From: DAIQNV01 sp038748775
GTDB taxonomy: Bacteria; Planctomycetota; Phycisphaerae; Phycisphaerales; UBA1924
Length of the DNA stretch: 64,000 nucleotides
Direction of reading: 5' to 3'
NCBI GenBank assembly: GCA_038748775.1
Contig: JBCDIT010000004.1
Coordinates: 263,926 to 327,925, forward strand
Positions 1-8,679 of the stretch are shown piece by piece. How positions within the stretch are numbered: position 1 is the first letter of the stretch; every line of letters starts with the position of its first letter. The notes under the pieces are model-generated. The model made no database searches. It worked only from the letters and a program-made list of their open reading frames with translations, and was not told where the DNA came from. The translations under genes were made by a program, and so were the position numbers.

Positions 1-445
1 ACACTTCATCCAACTGGGTTGCTCCGCGAACGATCGCGGCCCGTTGGATGTTCAATACCTCTGTTGCAAGGGCCACGGATCCAACTGTCTCAAGACTTGT
101 CGGATCTGGGATCAATCGAGACGCGGTGACATCGCCGATTGGCCGGCCGACGTCAGTTCCGCCTTGGAGACAGGCGCGTCTGAATCGCCCCCCTGGACCG
201 AGCAGAACGACCGGAACGCCCGCAATGATCGCCTGATTTGCCGCCGCAGTGCGCGGCTGGGTCGCTTTGGGGAACTCTGGGGAAAGTTCCCTCGTTCTCA
301 ACACGCCGATTGGCGAGAACGCTGAAGGACGCCGGGTGACGTGTCGAGGGGGAGCCGGGACCCTGCTCATCCGCATGTCATCAATCCAGAGCGTCATGCG
401 CGAAACAAAGCAACGAATCCAACTGGGCAAACTGGTGCGTGACAT
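1..445 (-). CDS. Doubtful partial ORF running off the left edge, function unknown
   Basis: On the minus strand one frame stays open from about position 535 to the left end of the window. Its lower half reads like real protein, with AANQAIIAGVPVVLLGPGG followed by a helical stretch ending in RGATQLDEV. The upper half, rich in Trp, Ser and Cys, is less convincing, and a second minus frame at about 387-500 also reads plausibly. A frameshift or decayed gene is therefore possible. The ATG at 445 is one choice of start; ATGs at 397, 376 and 370 or a TTG at 517 are alternatives, and none has a strong ribosome binding site. GC3 looks lower than in the rest of the window. A good minus-strand promoter lies upstream at 584-611. 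I do not recognise the family. Confidence 0.33.
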   Translation of the reverse strand, partial: MSRTSLPSWIRCFVSRMTLWIDDMRMSRVPAPPRHVTRRPSAFSPIGVLRTRELSPEFPKATQPRTAAANQAIIAGVPVVLLGPGGRFRRACLQGGTDVGRPIGDVTASRLIPDPTSLETVGSVALATEVLNIQRAAIVRGATQLDEV

Positions 446-510
446 CGGGTTCAAGGCTGCAATTCCACGGATCCAAGACGTCGATGCGGCCCATCCAAGC
501 TTCTGAGCAA

Positions 511-536
511 GACACAAAAATGTGTCACTCCGACAC
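511..536. repeat. GACACA/TGTGTC inverted repeat with an extra GACAC half-site
   Basis: Positions 511-526 form a perfect palindrome, GACACA, four A, TGTGTC. After five bases GACAC follows again at 532-536, so the block reads GACAC-GTGTC-GACAC. It lies between the minus-strand promoter at 584-611 and the start of the doubtful ORF, where it could be an operator or a small leader hairpin. Its role is inferred. Confidence 0.45.
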
Positions 537-583
537 TGTTATGGGTCAATCCCCTCACGCCTCTCTTCGACGTGTCTGAAAGT

Positions 584-611
584 ATCCTATCAAAAATCGT
601 ATCCCTGTCAA
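584..611 (-). promoter_or_regulatory. Predicted sigma-70 type promoter, minus strand
   Basis: Read on the minus strand, a perfect TTGACA (606-611 on plus) is followed after 16 bases by TAGGAT (584-589). The surrounding block (about 520-660) is AT-rich for this window. It would drive leftward transcription into the partial ORF at 1-445. Confidence 0.5.
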
Positions 612-912
612 GCTTTATTCGGCATTCGATAGAATCATGATTGATCAGAATTATACCTAGGTCGAGGAGAGAGCACCGGAACGAGACCGCAAACTGCCCA
701 CACGAGAGTCAAAGGCTTTGCGCAATCAGAACACAAAGCCAATGATTTCATCTGCAACTTTGGAACTTGAGCCGACAAGATCGATATTTGCTGAACCAAA
801 TAGACCACTGCTCGATGGCTGATTCATCCGAGCTCTCCCTAGAGTACCCCAAACTGTGGAGCGAAGTGAAAACTGCGCCTCCCGAACGAGCCGGTTTTCG
901 GGTAAACCCGAC
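612..912. other. Intergenic stretch without recognisable gene
   Basis: No convincing reading frame was seen on either strand. The stretch is AT-richer than its surroundings and holds a second minus-strand TATAAT (650-655 on plus) without a clear -35 box. A short hairpin lies just beyond the dprA stop at 898-911 but lacks a T-run on the dprA side. Confidence 0.4.
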
Positions 913-2106
913 TTATTGACGGCGGAAACGGGTGCCTTCGCGCACGACGTGACCCCCGAGTTCAAGCAGGGTGAGCTGCGAACGGACAGTCGACGCACAA
1001 AGCTGCGTTTCACGAGAGATGTCATCGGGCGTGCGAAGCCCGTCGAGCGCGGCCAAGATCTGTGCGCCGCTTTCGCCGAATTCGGAGTCTCGCGCTGCAA
1101 CCTTCGACTCGGATGACACGATCTCGAACTCCGCTTGTTCCGATTGGGCCGGTCGGGGGCGCGCAAGCCAGGCGTCGTGTTCGAGCGCGGCGAGAACGTC
1201 CGCAGGTGTCGTGACAAGCAACGCGCCGTCTTTCAACAACTCGTTTGAACCGGCACACGAAGACGTGTCGATCCGACCGGGCAGCGCCATGACGTCACGG
1301 CCGTGTGTCTCAAGGGCGTGCCTCGCCGTAATCAGCGCGCCCGACCGTGCGCCGGCTTCGATGACAAGGATTCCGAGACTGAGTCCTGAGATAATCCGAT
1401 TGCGTCTAGGAAACTGCTCGGGTGAAGGAGGCGTGGCACAAGGCAATTCGCTCACCACAGCACCGCCGTTTGAGGCGATGTCGTCGAAGAACGAAGCGTG
1501 CTCGGGCGGGTAAGGACTCAAAAGGCCGCTGCCGAGCACGACCACTGTGCGACCGCCGCCTCGGAGTGCCCCTCGGTGAGCCGCGGCATCGATTCCGCGA
1601 GCGCCGCCCGAGATCACGCTCAGTCCTGAGTTGGCGAGCGAACGGGCAAATCGTTCGGCTTGTTCGATCCCATACGCTGAAGCACGGCGTGATCCAACGA
1701 GTCCAACGGCCGGCCGTTCGATTTCCGGTTCGGTCCATTCGCCCCGGATGATCAGGGCGAGCGGTCCGTCGGGTACCGCCGCGAGCTGGGAGGGATAGCT
1801 CGCATCGCCGCGGACGATGACCCGTGCCCCGGCGTCCTCGATACGGGTCAGTTCCGACGTCAGTTCAATCTCGGCGTCTCGGAGGGCGCGGGGGAGCGAC
1901 GCCGCGAGTTTTTGACCGATACCAGTCACAGATCTGAGTTTCTCACCGGAGGCGCCGAGGGCGTCGAGCGCCGAGCCGAAACGATCGAGGATCGCGGTCG
2001 CTCGGATCGGGCCGAGACCGGAGGCCCTCCAGAGGACGAGTCTCGCGCGGCGTTCTTCGTCGCTGAGGTCGACCGGGCGAGAGGCGTTGACGCTCGAGTG
2101 TGTCAC
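913..2106 (-). CDS. dprA: DNA-processing protein DprA (Smf)
   Basis: DprA binds incoming single-stranded DNA and loads RecA during natural transformation. The 397-residue protein shows the family order: an N-terminal helix-hairpin-helix region (about 20-75), the Rossmann-like DprA core (about 135-300) with VGSRRAS, SGGARGIDAAAH, FPRRNRIISGLS and SGALITARHALE, and a C-terminal winged-helix domain (about 340-397). The GTG start at 2106 shares four bases (GTGA) with the stop of the upstream lipoprotein gene, so translation is probably coupled. A longer in-frame extension to 2331 exists but is Arg-rich and overlaps that gene, so it was rejected. Length is normal for the family. Whether the organism is naturally competent cannot be judged here. 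Confidence 0.95.
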   Translation of the reverse strand: MTHSSVNASRPVDLSDEERRARLVLWRASGLGPIRATAILDRFGSALDALGASGEKLRSVTGIGQKLAASLPRALRDAEIELTSELTRIEDAGARVIVRGDASYPSQLAAVPDGPLALIIRGEWTEPEIERPAVGLVGSRRASAYGIEQAERFARSLANSGLSVISGGARGIDAAAHRGALRGGGRTVVVLGSGLLSPYPPEHASFFDDIASNGGAVVSELPCATPPSPEQFPRRNRIISGLSLGILVIEAGARSGALITARHALETHGRDVMALPGRIDTSSCAGSNELLKDGALLVTTPADVLAALEHDAWLARPRPAQSEQAEFEIVSSESKVAARDSEFGESGAQILAALDGLRTPDDISRETQLCASTVRSQLTLLELGGHVVREGTRFRRQ

Positions 2107-2615
2107 CCTGGGTCTCGCTCGGCGACGCGCCGGTAGGCGGCGTCGGTGTTTGCACCGTACTCGAGCACGCGTGCGAAGAGTGTGGCGGGTTCGGACGGCG
2201 GGCTGTTGGTGCGCACCAATTGATCTACGACGACTGTCGGGTACACGAACTGTGGGTTGGGCCGGCGGAGCGTGATGAACAAACGACGGCTGTCGGCCCG
2301 ACGCTCGGTCCCGTCGAGGGTGACGTCCCACCCGGGGCTCGGCGATTCGACTCGGATCGTCTTGACGTCGTCAGAAACAACGAGGTCTATTCGTGGGCCG
2401 GAGTAGATCGCATCGGATACACGCCACTCCCGAGTCTCGATCTTGGAGGCGGCGCACCCGCCGAGCACTGTCGCCAGCGGCAGGGCGGCCCCGAGTCCTA
2501 GCGCAACTCCGATCAGACCGAGTCGGGTCGATCGAGACAGAAGCGAAGAACGGCTCAAGCCCCGGCGTGAGGATGAGCCGATGCCCTCATTGGGTACTCG
2601 CGGATCCGATCGCAT
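2103..2615 (-). CDS. Predicted lipoprotein, unknown function
   Basis: This 170-residue protein has a basic, Ser/Arg-rich N-terminus, a hydrophobic stretch and a lipobox (LGGC, Cys about residue 54), so it should be exported and lipid-anchored. The mature part contains short beta-like segments (RIDLVVSDDVKTIRVESP, RRLFITLRRPNPQFVYP) and no domain I recognise. The ATG at 2615 was chosen because the long frame upstream is antisense to the SpoIID-like gene. It ends in a GTGA overlap with dprA, which suggests a two-gene transcript. Its start lies only 42 bases from the divergent gene at 2658, so their promoters must share that gap. Confidence 0.75.
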   Translation of the reverse strand: MRSDPRVPNEGIGSSSRRGLSRSSLLSRSTRLGLIGVALGLGAALPLATVLGGCAASKIETREWRVSDAIYSGPRIDLVVSDDVKTIRVESPSPGWDVTLDGTERRADSRRLFITLRRPNPQFVYPTVVVDQLVRTNSPPSEPATLFARVLEYGANTDAAYRRVAERDPG

Positions 2616-2657
2616 ATCCTGAGCATACCCAAACACATTCCTGTTCGCGAGTCTCCA

Positions 2658-4040
2658 TTGACCAAGCCCACCCAGCCATCTCGGTCGCCTCGACGCCGGT
2701 CGTACTCGGGGGCTTTGGTTCGGATGATTTCGGCGGCGTGCTTTCGGACACCCGTGAGCACGCTCGCTGCGGTCTCGATCTCGGGTGTGTTGCTCATGAT
2801 CACCGGTTTGGTCGCGTGCGATCTCCAGAGTCGAAATGTGGTCCGACCGCGGTTTGCATCCGGCGACGAACCTTTGGTCCGTATCCGTCTTGAACGGAAC
2901 GAGGGTCGTGTCGAGGTGACGTCCGATGGTCCGGTGCAGGTCTGGCCCGGGGCGTTGGCTTCGCCTGACATCGAAGCGCCGGTGCTCCGGTCGCCGGTTC
3001 TTGTGACGTCTGACGCCGGCGGGATTCGGGTTATCGGTTCTGCCGGTGCCGCGCGGCGATTCAGCCAGGGTGAGATCGTCCGCATCGGCGCCACCGGGCA
3101 CGAGTTGGCCGTCGGCGAAGCTCGCATCGGAGCCACCGCGCTGCTCGTCCCTCGAAGCGACGACCGGCCCGATCGTCTCGACCTTGTCGCGGAACTCCCG
3201 ATGGAGGCGTACATCGCGGGGGTCGCGGCGGCCGAGTTGGTTCCGGGGTGGGCGCCGGAGGCGTATAGAGCGCAGGCGGTGGCGGCGCGGAGCTACGCGG
3301 TCCATCAGGTCGCGCGAGCACGCTCGATGGGGCGTTCGTACGACTTGGATTCGACAACGCGCGACCAGGCGTTCAAAGGACTCACCGACGACGAGCGTGT
3401 GGTCGACGCGACGAACGACACGCGCGGCATCGTCCTCGCCTCGGGTGGGCGGGTACTCCGTGCGTACTACTCCAGTACGTGCGGGGGGCGTCCCGCTTCG
3501 GCTTCTGATGTTTGGACGACCGGTCGAGGGCTCGAGTTCAACAACGCAGCGCCGCTCCAAGCCCGGGTTCGAGACTGTCCTTGCGAAGACTCGCCTCTAT
3601 ACCGGTGGACGCGCGAACGCCCCGCCGACGGTCTCGCGGCTCGGATCACAGAGTGGGGGCGGCGGCAGGGGCACCCTGTGCGGCGACTCCAGGGCTTGGC
3701 CAGGATCGAGGTCGACAACCGGAACACGGCCGACCGCCCGAGCCGATTCCGCGCGGTTGACAAACGTGGATCGAGATTCGTCCTTTCCGCAGAGGAACTC
3801 CGGGTCGCGTGCAACACGTCGGTTGGTACAAGGCCGCGCGTCACGCGGGAGACGCGGATTCCCTCGGGTGATTTCGAGGTGGCGATCGCGGGCGGCACCG
3901 CGAGATTCACCGGACGCGGCTTCGGTCACGGCGTTGGCCTGTGCCAGTTTGGGGCCCAGGGCCTCGCAATGCGTGGGCAAACCTGGATCGAGATTCTCGG
4001 GCGGTACTACCCCGGCGCCGACATCGAGCGGCACTGGTGA
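2658..4040 (+). CDS. SpoIID/LytB-domain protein
   Basis: SpoIID-family proteins act on peptidoglycan glycan strands; SpoIID itself is a lytic transglycosylase and LytB relatives stimulate amidases. This 460-residue protein has an N-terminal hydrophobic segment ending in a possible lipobox (LVAC, about residue 54). The SpoIID core follows: LPMEAYIAGVAAAELVP, an AQAVAARSYAV helix, YYSSTCGG, and a C-terminal GRGFGHGVGLCQFGAQG motif. The start is uncertain: TTG at 2658 gives the longest frame, while an ATG at 2724 gives a cleaner lipoprotein signal. It is divergent from the lipoprotein-dprA pair. Presence of this family outside spore formers is common and does not imply sporulation. A role in cell-wall remodelling near mur genes is an inference. 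Confidence 0.88.
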   Translation: MTKPTQPSRSPRRRSYSGALVRMISAACFRTPVSTLAAVSISGVLLMITGLVACDLQSRNVVRPRFASGDEPLVRIRLERNEGRVEVTSDGPVQVWPGALASPDIEAPVLRSPVLVTSDAGGIRVIGSAGAARRFSQGEIVRIGATGHELAVGEARIGATALLVPRSDDRPDRLDLVAELPMEAYIAGVAAAELVPGWAPEAYRAQAVAARSYAVHQVARARSMGRSYDLDSTTRDQAFKGLTDDERVVDATNDTRGIVLASGGRVLRAYYSSTCGGRPASASDVWTTGRGLEFNNAAPLQARVRDCPCEDSPLYRWTRERPADGLAARITEWGRRQGHPVRRLQGLARIEVDNRNTADRPSRFRAVDKRGSRFVLSAEELRVACNTSVGTRPRVTRETRIPSGDFEVAIAGGTARFTGRGFGHGVGLCQFGAQGLAMRGQTWIEILGRYYPGADIERHW

Positions 4041-4087
4041 CCCCGTCCGACGGGGAGAGGCCGGTCGCCACGAGCACGAACCGGCCT
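4041..4087. terminator. Two consecutive hairpins between converging genes
   Basis: Right after the SpoIID stop, CCCCGT-ccg-ACGGGG (4041-4055) is followed by AGGCCGGT (4058-4065) paired with ACCGGCCT (4080-4087). There is no T-run, so termination is inferred from position between a plus gene and a minus gene. Confidence 0.4.
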
Positions 4088-4109
4088 GCTCCCGGTCGCG
4101 TGGGATCGC

Positions 4110-4397
4110 CTACGCAATGACGTCGATCAGGCTGCCGCGGCCGTCGAACACGCCTTGGGCCGCACCCTGCGTCGAGTGGGGCTTGTACATCGGGGCTTGC
4201 GTGGCTCGGTCGGTCGCCGGAATGTCGCGGACCGGCGGGACGTCGCCGATCCGGGCGGCCTCGGGCCGGAACTGGTCGGGGCCCTCGGGCCTTGCGATTT
4301 TCCAGGTCGCACGATCTCCGTACTGGAAGCAAGGCTCCACCCGGCGGGGGCCGGGCGTCTGCGCCCAGCATGTCGGGTTGTCGAAGCCGATCTCCAT
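4110..4397 (-). CDS. Small hypothetical protein
   Basis: A 95-residue reading frame on the minus strand starts at ATG 4397 with AGGGG directly upstream; a TTG at 4430 would add 11 residues. The composition is believable for a cytoplasmic protein (MEIGFDNPTCWAQT at the start, GRGSLIDVIA at the end), with no signal peptide or membrane segment. No family is recognised. It sits alone between two converging hairpins and queA. Overlapping plus-strand frames look worse (Arg/Ser-rich), so this is the better reading, but it is short. Confidence 0.5.
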   Translation of the reverse strand: MEIGFDNPTCWAQTPGPRRVEPCFQYGDRATWKIARPEGPDQFRPEAARIGDVPPVRDIPATDRATQAPMYKPHSTQGAAQGVFDGRGSLIDVIA

Positions 4398-4539
4398 ACC
4401 CCTGGCGAGGCGAGCGGCGTGCCGAAGCAAGTGCGTCCTATAAAATCAGGCTCCAAGAGTCGATCGGCGTGTTCAGAGTCTGATGGCTCCAACGCGTGTT
4501 GCGTCGATGCAACGTCGGTGTGGAGTAGAGTCGTCGCTG

Positions 4540-5664
4540 ATGCGGACCAGTGACCTCGACTTTGATCTGCCCCGCGAGCTGATCGCGACCCGCCCGGCCG
4601 AGCCTCGGGACGCGGCGCGCTTGCTCGTCGTCGGGGCGAGCGGGCACGAGCATCGTTTGGTGCGGGATCTTCCTTCGCTGCTCGGTCCGAACGACACGCT
4701 GGTGTTCAACGCCACAAGGGTTCTCCCTGCGCGGTTCCGAGGCCACAACAACGCGACGGGTGGGAAGGTCGAGGGGCTCTGGCTTCGCGACGCGGGAGCG
4801 GTGGGGGGACGCCCTCAATGGGAGGTGATGCTCAAGGCGCGTCGTCACCGCCTTGGGGCTTCGATCACGCTGAAGCGAGAGGATGGCTCGGCATCGGGCG
4901 TCCGCCTCGTTCTCCGGGAGCGATCGGGTCACGAAGAGGGCGGTTGGCTCGTCGAGGTGATCGGTCCGGAAGGTCGGACGACCGAGCAGTTGCTCAACAT
5001 GGCCGGTTCGACGCCCCTTCCGCCATACATCTTGAGCCGGCGTCGTGAAGCGGGCGAGACGGTCGATGATACCTTCGATCGCGTGGCTTACCAGACGATG
5101 TTTGCCGAGGGCAATGCCGGGTCGGTGGCGGCGCCGACGGCGGGGCTGCACTTCACTCCGGGCCTGCTCGACGCACTCGAACAGAGGGGCGTTCGCCGGA
5201 CGACGGCGACGCTGCACGTCGGGTCGGGCACGTTCAAGGGGATCGAGACGGACACCGTCGAAGAGCACCCGATGCACGCAGAGTGGTGCTCTATGGGGCC
5301 TGAAGCGCAACGCGAGGTGTTCGAGTCGCCCGAACGCCGCGTCGTGGCGGTCGGCTCGACTTCGACTCGGACGATCGAGTCGTTCGCCCTTGAACGCGAG
5401 TCTCCGTCGGCGGCTTCGGGGTGGCTGGAGACACGGCTGTTGATCGCCCCGGGGTACCGGTGGCGGCGGGTCGGCGCGATCTTGACGAATTTCCATCTCC
5501 CTCGATCAACGCTCCTCGCGATGGTGTCGGCCATTGTTCCCGGAGGCATCGATCGGGTGAGGGCGTTGTACGCCGAGGCGATCGCCGAGCGCTACCGGTT
5601 CTTTAGCTACGGAGACGCGATGCTGATCGTTCCGGGGGACGACGGCTCGGCTGGGGGCCGGTGA
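4540..5664 (+). CDS. queA: S-adenosylmethionine:tRNA ribosyltransferase-isomerase
   Basis: QueA transfers and isomerises the ribosyl part of SAM onto preQ1 in tRNA, giving epoxyqueuosine at the wobble base of GUN anticodons. The 374-residue frame starts MRTSDLDFDLPRELIA and includes PAEPRDAARLLVV, FNATRVLPARF, GSVAAPTAGLHFTP, the LHVGSGTFKGI segment and the characteristic end FFSYGDAMLIVP. The ATG at 4540 matches the family N-terminus; an in-frame start at 4483 adds 19 residues unlike the family. The gene precedes murE by 61 bases on the same strand. Queuosine and wall synthesis are unrelated, so co-location is probably incidental. Confidence 0.96.
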   Translation: MRTSDLDFDLPRELIATRPAEPRDAARLLVVGASGHEHRLVRDLPSLLGPNDTLVFNATRVLPARFRGHNNATGGKVEGLWLRDAGAVGGRPQWEVMLKARRHRLGASITLKREDGSASGVRLVLRERSGHEEGGWLVEVIGPEGRTTEQLLNMAGSTPLPPYILSRRREAGETVDDTFDRVAYQTMFAEGNAGSVAAPTAGLHFTPGLLDALEQRGVRRTTATLHVGSGTFKGIETDTVEEHPMHAEWCSMGPEAQREVFESPERRVVAVGSTSTRTIESFALERESPSAASGWLETRLLIAPGYRWRRVGAILTNFHLPRSTLLAMVSAIVPGGIDRVRALYAEAIAERYRFFSYGDAMLIVPGDDGSAGGR

Positions 5665-5725
5665 GCGATCACGCCGATATCCTTCGACACGAGGGCGTCG
5701 GACGCCGGCGCGGAAGGGGCACCCC

Positions 5726-7306
5726 TTGGACTTGACGCGGCTGATCGACGGATTGGGGATCCAGGTCGCGTCTGGCGATCCGGGGCCGCTCCGTGTGCTC
5801 GATGTCACAGAAGACAGCCGAACCGCGATGCCCGGGTCGCTTTTCGTCGCGAGGCGGGGGCTCGAGTCGGATGGGCGAGCGTTCGCGGCCGACGCGGTCG
5901 ATGCGGGCGCCGTCGCCGTGCTGACCGACGATCCGGACGTGATCGACAACCTCGACGCGTGCGTGTTGACCGCGTCGGAGCTGGCCGGCACCGCCGCCCG
6001 GCTGGCTGAACGTTTTTACGGTGATCCGTCGGGGTCGCTGTTCGTCGTCGGCGTGACTGGAACGAACGGCAAGACGACCGTCGCTCACCTTGCCCATCGG
6101 TTGCTCAACGCCGCTGGCGTTCGCACCGGGCTTGTGGGCACGGTCGATATCGACGATGGGCGCGAGCGGGCCCCCGCCAGCATGACGACGCCTCCGGCGC
6201 TCGAGTTGAGCCGCACCCTCGGTGTGATGGTCGAGTCGGGGTGTCGCGCGGCGATCATGGAGGTTTCGAGCCACGCGCTCGACCAGGGGCGTGTCGACGC
6301 GGTCGCGTTCGATGCTGGGGTCTTCACGAATCTGAGCGGTGACCATCTCGACTATCACGGCAGCATGGATGCTTACGCATCGGCGAAGCGGCGCCTGTTC
6401 GAGATCGTCGACGCCCGGGGCGGGGTGTCGATCGTGAATGGCCACGACGAGCGGGCCGGGTGGATCGCAGGTTCGAAGCCCGAGTTCTGTTGGATGAACG
6501 AGAACCCGTCCGGTGAATCGGCTGCGGACGAGGCTGCTTTTGATGAGCCCGGGTGGTCGGTCTCGATCGGTGATCGCGCCGGTAAGGCGATGCGTTTGAG
6601 CTTTGACGGCCCTTGGCCCGGCGGCCCCTTGACGACGTGGGTCGAGTTGATCGGCGATCACAACGCGATGAACACGCTCGAGGCCTTGGCTGCTGCGTGG
6701 CACGCGATGGTGGACTTGGGTGTTGACCCCGGGCACGCCCGCGAGAAGTTGGGACGGGGGTTGACCCTGCTCACACCGCCCCGGGGTCGGCTCGAGATCG
6801 TGAGCGGTGATGTCGATCTGGTCACGGTTGCGATCGACTTTGCGCACACCGACGACGCGCTGCGTCACGCTTTGCTCGCGGCAAAGGGCATGGTTCCCGA
6901 GGGGCGGGAGCTATGGGTCGTCTTCGGTGCCGGCGGCGAGCGCGACACGAAGAAGCGGCCTCGCATGGGCGCCGTTGCCTCCGAGCTTGCCGATCGCTTG
7001 ATCGTGACCAGCGATAACCCGAGACGCGAGACACCCAGCGCGATCATCTCGGACATCGTCGGCGGAATCCCGAAGGATCGTCACGTGGCGATGGACGTCC
7101 AAGCGGATCGAGAGCGCGCGATCGAGGCCGCGGTGCGTCGGGCGTCGCCTGGCGACGTGATCGTCATCGCCGGGAAGGGACACGAGACCGAGCAACTTTT
7201 GCCCGGTCCGGTCGGCGAGATCGTTCGTCGGGCGTTCGATGATCGCGAGCACGCTCAGCGTGCGCTCGCGTCGCGTCGATCGGTTCACGAGGCGAAGCCG
7301 GCGTGA
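5726..7306 (+). CDS. murE: UDP-N-acetylmuramoyl-tripeptide synthetase MurE
   Basis: MurE adds the third amino acid to UDP-MurNAc-L-Ala-D-Glu in the cytoplasm, using ATP. The 526 residues show the Mur ligase order: N-terminal uridine-binding domain, ATP site GVTGTNGKTT (109-118), MEVSSHALDQGR, GDHLDYHG with the downstream SAKRRLF lysine, and a C-terminal domain with DNPRRETP and VIAGKGHE. The DNPR signature is the one associated with meso-diaminopimelate rather than lysine; the next residues differ slightly from the usual DNPRxEDP. It begins with TTG (5726) after a GGAAGGGG stretch. Its TGA overlaps the GTG of murF, so the two are translationally coupled. Confidence 0.96.
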   Translation: MDLTRLIDGLGIQVASGDPGPLRVLDVTEDSRTAMPGSLFVARRGLESDGRAFAADAVDAGAVAVLTDDPDVIDNLDACVLTASELAGTAARLAERFYGDPSGSLFVVGVTGTNGKTTVAHLAHRLLNAAGVRTGLVGTVDIDDGRERAPASMTTPPALELSRTLGVMVESGCRAAIMEVSSHALDQGRVDAVAFDAGVFTNLSGDHLDYHGSMDAYASAKRRLFEIVDARGGVSIVNGHDERAGWIAGSKPEFCWMNENPSGESAADEAAFDEPGWSVSIGDRAGKAMRLSFDGPWPGGPLTTWVELIGDHNAMNTLEALAAAWHAMVDLGVDPGHAREKLGRGLTLLTPPRGRLEIVSGDVDLVTVAIDFAHTDDALRHALLAAKGMVPEGRELWVVFGAGGERDTKKRPRMGAVASELADRLIVTSDNPRRETPSAIISDIVGGIPKDRHVAMDVQADRERAIEAAVRRASPGDVIVIAGKGHETEQLLPGPVGEIVRRAFDDREHAQRALASRRSVHEAKPA

Positions 7307-8679
7307 GCGGGTTCATGCGCAACGGGCCGATGTCGGACTGGGATGCCTTTGCGAAGACAGCGCACGGTCGCTGGGTGGTGGAGCCGAGGGCTGTGCTTCC
7401 GACGGGCGTCGGGATCGATACGAGGGCTCTCGCCCCGGGCCAGGTGTTCTTTGCGTTCGAGGGCGAGCGCGTCGACGGGCACGACTTTGTCGTCAAAGCC
7501 ACCGAAGCCGGAGCGAGCGTGGTGGTCGCGTCTCGGCCGGTCGATGCCGGCGGCGCCGGGGTGCTCGTGGTCGATGACGTGCGGGCGGCGTTGTGGTCGC
7601 TCGCGGCTGGGCACCGCGGCGCGCTGCGCGAGCAGGGCACGGCGGTGATTGGCGTCACCGGATCGAACGGGAAGACGACGACGGTTCGGTTGATCGAGGC
7701 GGCGCTCGCGTCGGCGGGCCCCGGCCGGCGCAGCAAGAAGAGTTTCAACAACGATTTGGGCGTTCCGCTCACAGTGCTCAGCGCCCGCGCCGGCGATCGT
7801 TGGCTCTGCTGCGAGATCGGAACGAGTGCGCCGGGTGAGATCGCGTCGCTCACGGCGCTGGCATCGCCTGAGATTTCGGTGATCACCTCGATCGGTCGGG
7901 CACACCTCGAGCGGCTCGGTTCGGTCGAGGGCGTCGCACGGGAGAAGGCGTCGATCCTGACGGCAGGTGACCCGCCGGCGCTCGTGCGGGTTGTTCCCTC
8001 GGGTTCGCGCGAGTTGGCGCCGCTGCTCGAAGGACTCGATGGCGTCGTTCGGTTCGGCACCGAGTCTGACGCGAAGATCCGGATCGTCTCGGTTGAACCG
8101 ACGCACTCAGACGAGCGTGCGGGACAGCGGATCACGCTTGAGACCCCGATCGGCACGCGCACGTTTGAGATCCCGCTCGTGGGTGAGCACAACGCTCGCA
8201 ACGCCGCGGCGTCTTGGAGTGTCGGTCTTGCGATGGCGCTCGACGCGGACCGCGTAGAAGCAGGACTCGGCGGCGCGGCGCACGCATCGATGCGTCTTGA
8301 GCGGACGGTGGTCGATGTTGAGGGCGGGCAGATCGAGGTCATCAACGACGCGTACAACGCGAACCCGGAGTCGGTTCTCGCGGCACTTGCCGTGCTGACG
8401 ACGGAGCCCGGTCGGCGGGTCGCGGTCCTCGGGGACATGCTCGAACTTGGCGAGGAATCGGATCGGGCGCACGCTGAGGTTGAATCGATGGCCAGGGCTC
8501 TGGCCGATGAAGTGATCCTGGTTGGCACGCGATGGGCAAGCCCCGGGTACGACAAGGCCGATGATGCTGGCTTGGCTCAGCGGCTCCGGCCTGGCGATAC
8601 GGTGCTGCTAAAGGGGTCGAGGGGCGTCGGGGTTGAACGCGTGCTCGGCTCGCTCGATCGGAACCGGGAGACTGTCTGA
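7303..8679 (+). CDS. murF: UDP-N-acetylmuramoyl-tripeptide--D-alanyl-D-alanine ligase MurF
   Basis: MurF joins D-Ala-D-Ala to the UDP-MurNAc-tripeptide, finishing the cytoplasmic pentapeptide. The 458-residue protein carries the Mur ligase ATP site GVTGSNGKTTT (117-126), KSFNNDLGVPLTVL, EIGTSAPGEIA, the GEHNARNAAA motif and NDAYNANPES, followed by the C-terminal VLGDMLELG segment that is typical of MurF. The GTG start at 7303 overlaps the murE stop by four bases; an ATG at 7315 is an alternative. mraY starts directly after the TGA. Confidence 0.96.
   Translation: MSGFMRNGPMSDWDAFAKTAHGRWVVEPRAVLPTGVGIDTRALAPGQVFFAFEGERVDGHDFVVKATEAGASVVVASRPVDAGGAGVLVVDDVRAALWSLAAGHRGALREQGTAVIGVTGSNGKTTTVRLIEAALASAGPGRRSKKSFNNDLGVPLTVLSARAGDRWLCCEIGTSAPGEIASLTALASPEISVITSIGRAHLERLGSVEGVAREKASILTAGDPPALVRVVPSGSRELAPLLEGLDGVVRFGTESDAKIRIVSVEPTHSDERAGQRITLETPIGTRTFEIPLVGEHNARNAAASWSVGLAMALDADRVEAGLGGAAHASMRLERTVVDVEGGQIEVINDAYNANPESVLAALAVLTTEPGRRVAVLGDMLELGEESDRAHAEVESMARALADEVILVGTRWASPGYDKADDAGLAQRLRPGDTVLLKGSRGVGVERVLGSLDRNRETV

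Noticed and set aside
3046..4443. 465-residue plus-strand frame overlapping the SpoIID-like gene
   Set aside because: Different frame of the same strand, Arg/Ser-rich, while the SpoIID frame shows all family motifs.
4439..4446. TATAAAAT box upstream of queA
   Set aside because: No -35 box at a suitable distance on either strand, so not listed as a promoter.
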